Shown piece after piece: positions 13,325-13,647 of a stretch of DNA of 13,647 bases. How positions within the stretch are numbered: the first letter of the stretch is position 1; every line of letters starts with the position of its first letter. Below the pieces are notes generated by a model. It ran no database searches. It saw only the letters and a list, made by a program, of their open reading frames with translations, and was not told the DNA's origin. Source of the DNA: Holosporales bacterium. GTDB taxonomy: Bacteria; Pseudomonadota; Alphaproteobacteria; BNTO01. The stretch spans positions 1-13,647 of the forward strand of contig JAISRQ010000015.1 in assembly GCA_031273545.1 (NCBI GenBank), read 5' to 3'. The position numbers and the translations under genes are program-made.

Positions 13325-13647
13325 GAGGCGGGGATGATGGCGGACAGATAACCCGCCCGACTGGATGGCTTCGGGCGGGTTATATCTTGCAGGAGCTTGC
13401 ATTGTCAAGCATGGGCTGATGGGGAGGGCAGGATGGCGGTGGAAGGAGTGCTTTTTGAGCGCGAACATCACTCCCTCACCCACTGCGTGACAGCCCCGAT
13501 GGAGAGTCACGCTGAGTCGTCCAGAGCCATATATACGTTAATCCTGAATTCCCGTGTCAAATTCCCACTACATAATTACCCCAAGGCGTTCATCTGAGCT
13601 GAAACCTTAATATTTCTTTCGTTGTTGCCATATTTCTTCTTGACACA
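13325..13647. other. Intergenic region, no gene recognised
   Basis: Beyond the citF remnant I see only the terminator hairpin at 13348-13383 and a 7-bp dyad, GCGTGAC (13485-13491) with GTCACGC (13506-13512), of unknown role. The longest open frame, about 66 codons from 13397, has no plausible ribosome binding site or recognisable protein. The window ends in A/T-rich sequence with TTGACA at its last bases, possibly a -35 element of a gene outside. Confidence 0.5.
13348..13383. terminator. 13-bp perfect hairpin ending the icd-cit remnant unit
   Basis: Bases 13348-13360 pair perfectly with 13371-13383 (13 bp, mostly G/C) around a 10-base loop, 24 bases after the citF stop. The T run afterwards is poor (ATCTTG), so termination may be partial, but position and stem strength fit the transcript end of the former operon. 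Confidence 0.65.

Noticed and set aside
12800..13510. Minus-strand open frame (about 236 codons) across the citrate lyase remnants
   Set aside because: The + strand shows clear CitE and CitF similarity here; the antisense reading resembles no protein.
13397..13597. 66-codon open frame near the right end
   Set aside because: No ribosome binding site, no recognisable motif, and low-complexity composition; treated as chance.
1..13647. CRISPR array, tRNA, rRNA or phage genes
   Set aside because: No regularly spaced repeats, cloverleaf-like sequences, rRNA segments or phage-type proteins were found on reading both strands.

Overview
The window reads as bacterial chromosome from an anaerobic, amino-acid or organic-acid fermenting organism. 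A Synergistota or Clostridia-like host is my inference from gene content: a proline racemase family enzyme, a tripartite tricarboxylate transporter, a YbhJ-type hydratase, a eukaryotic-type NADP isocitrate dehydrogenase and citrate lyase remnants. No rRNA, tRNA or marker gene fixes the taxon. All intact genes lie on the + strand.

Layout. Positions 1-254 hold the C-terminal end of a proline racemase/hydroxyproline epimerase family gene cut by the window edge. A 369-bp gap with a possible unidentified gene scrap leads to a LysR-type regulator (624-1481) with a perfect inverted repeat just upstream. The next gap contains a frameshifted C-terminal piece of an IS1595-family transposase. Then comes a co-directional cluster: a PrpF-family isomerase (1820-2983), an atypical HMG-CoA lyase/isopropylmalate synthase-like TIM-barrel enzyme (3048-4415), a CapA-like metallophosphatase-fold protein (4537-5574), and a complete tripartite tricarboxylate transporter in the order TctC, TctB, TctA (5679-8967). 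Hairpins lie before and after tctC. The cluster ends at a rho-independent terminator (9118-9149).

A second hairpin terminator (9200-9236) precedes a two-gene unit: a YbhJ-like aconitase-superfamily hydratase (9340-11658) and an NADP-type isocitrate dehydrogenase (11675-12871). Directly downstream lie collapsed remnants of citrate lyase genes: a possible citD scrap, the first ~30 codons of citE, and the last ~90 codons of citF with a frameshift. A 13-bp hairpin follows, then about 260 bp with no recognisable gene.

How it may work together (inference). The LysR protein probably controls a cluster that imports a di- or tricarboxylate through TctABC and processes it with PrpF-type and HMGL-like enzymes. 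If PrpF isomerises an aconitate-like acid, the hydratase and isocitrate dehydrogenase downstream could carry the product to 2-oxoglutarate. The citrate lyase scar suggests the downstream locus was once a citrate-processing operon that lost its lyase. The LysR-Tct block is visibly richer in A/T than both flanks, which fits acquisition as a unit.
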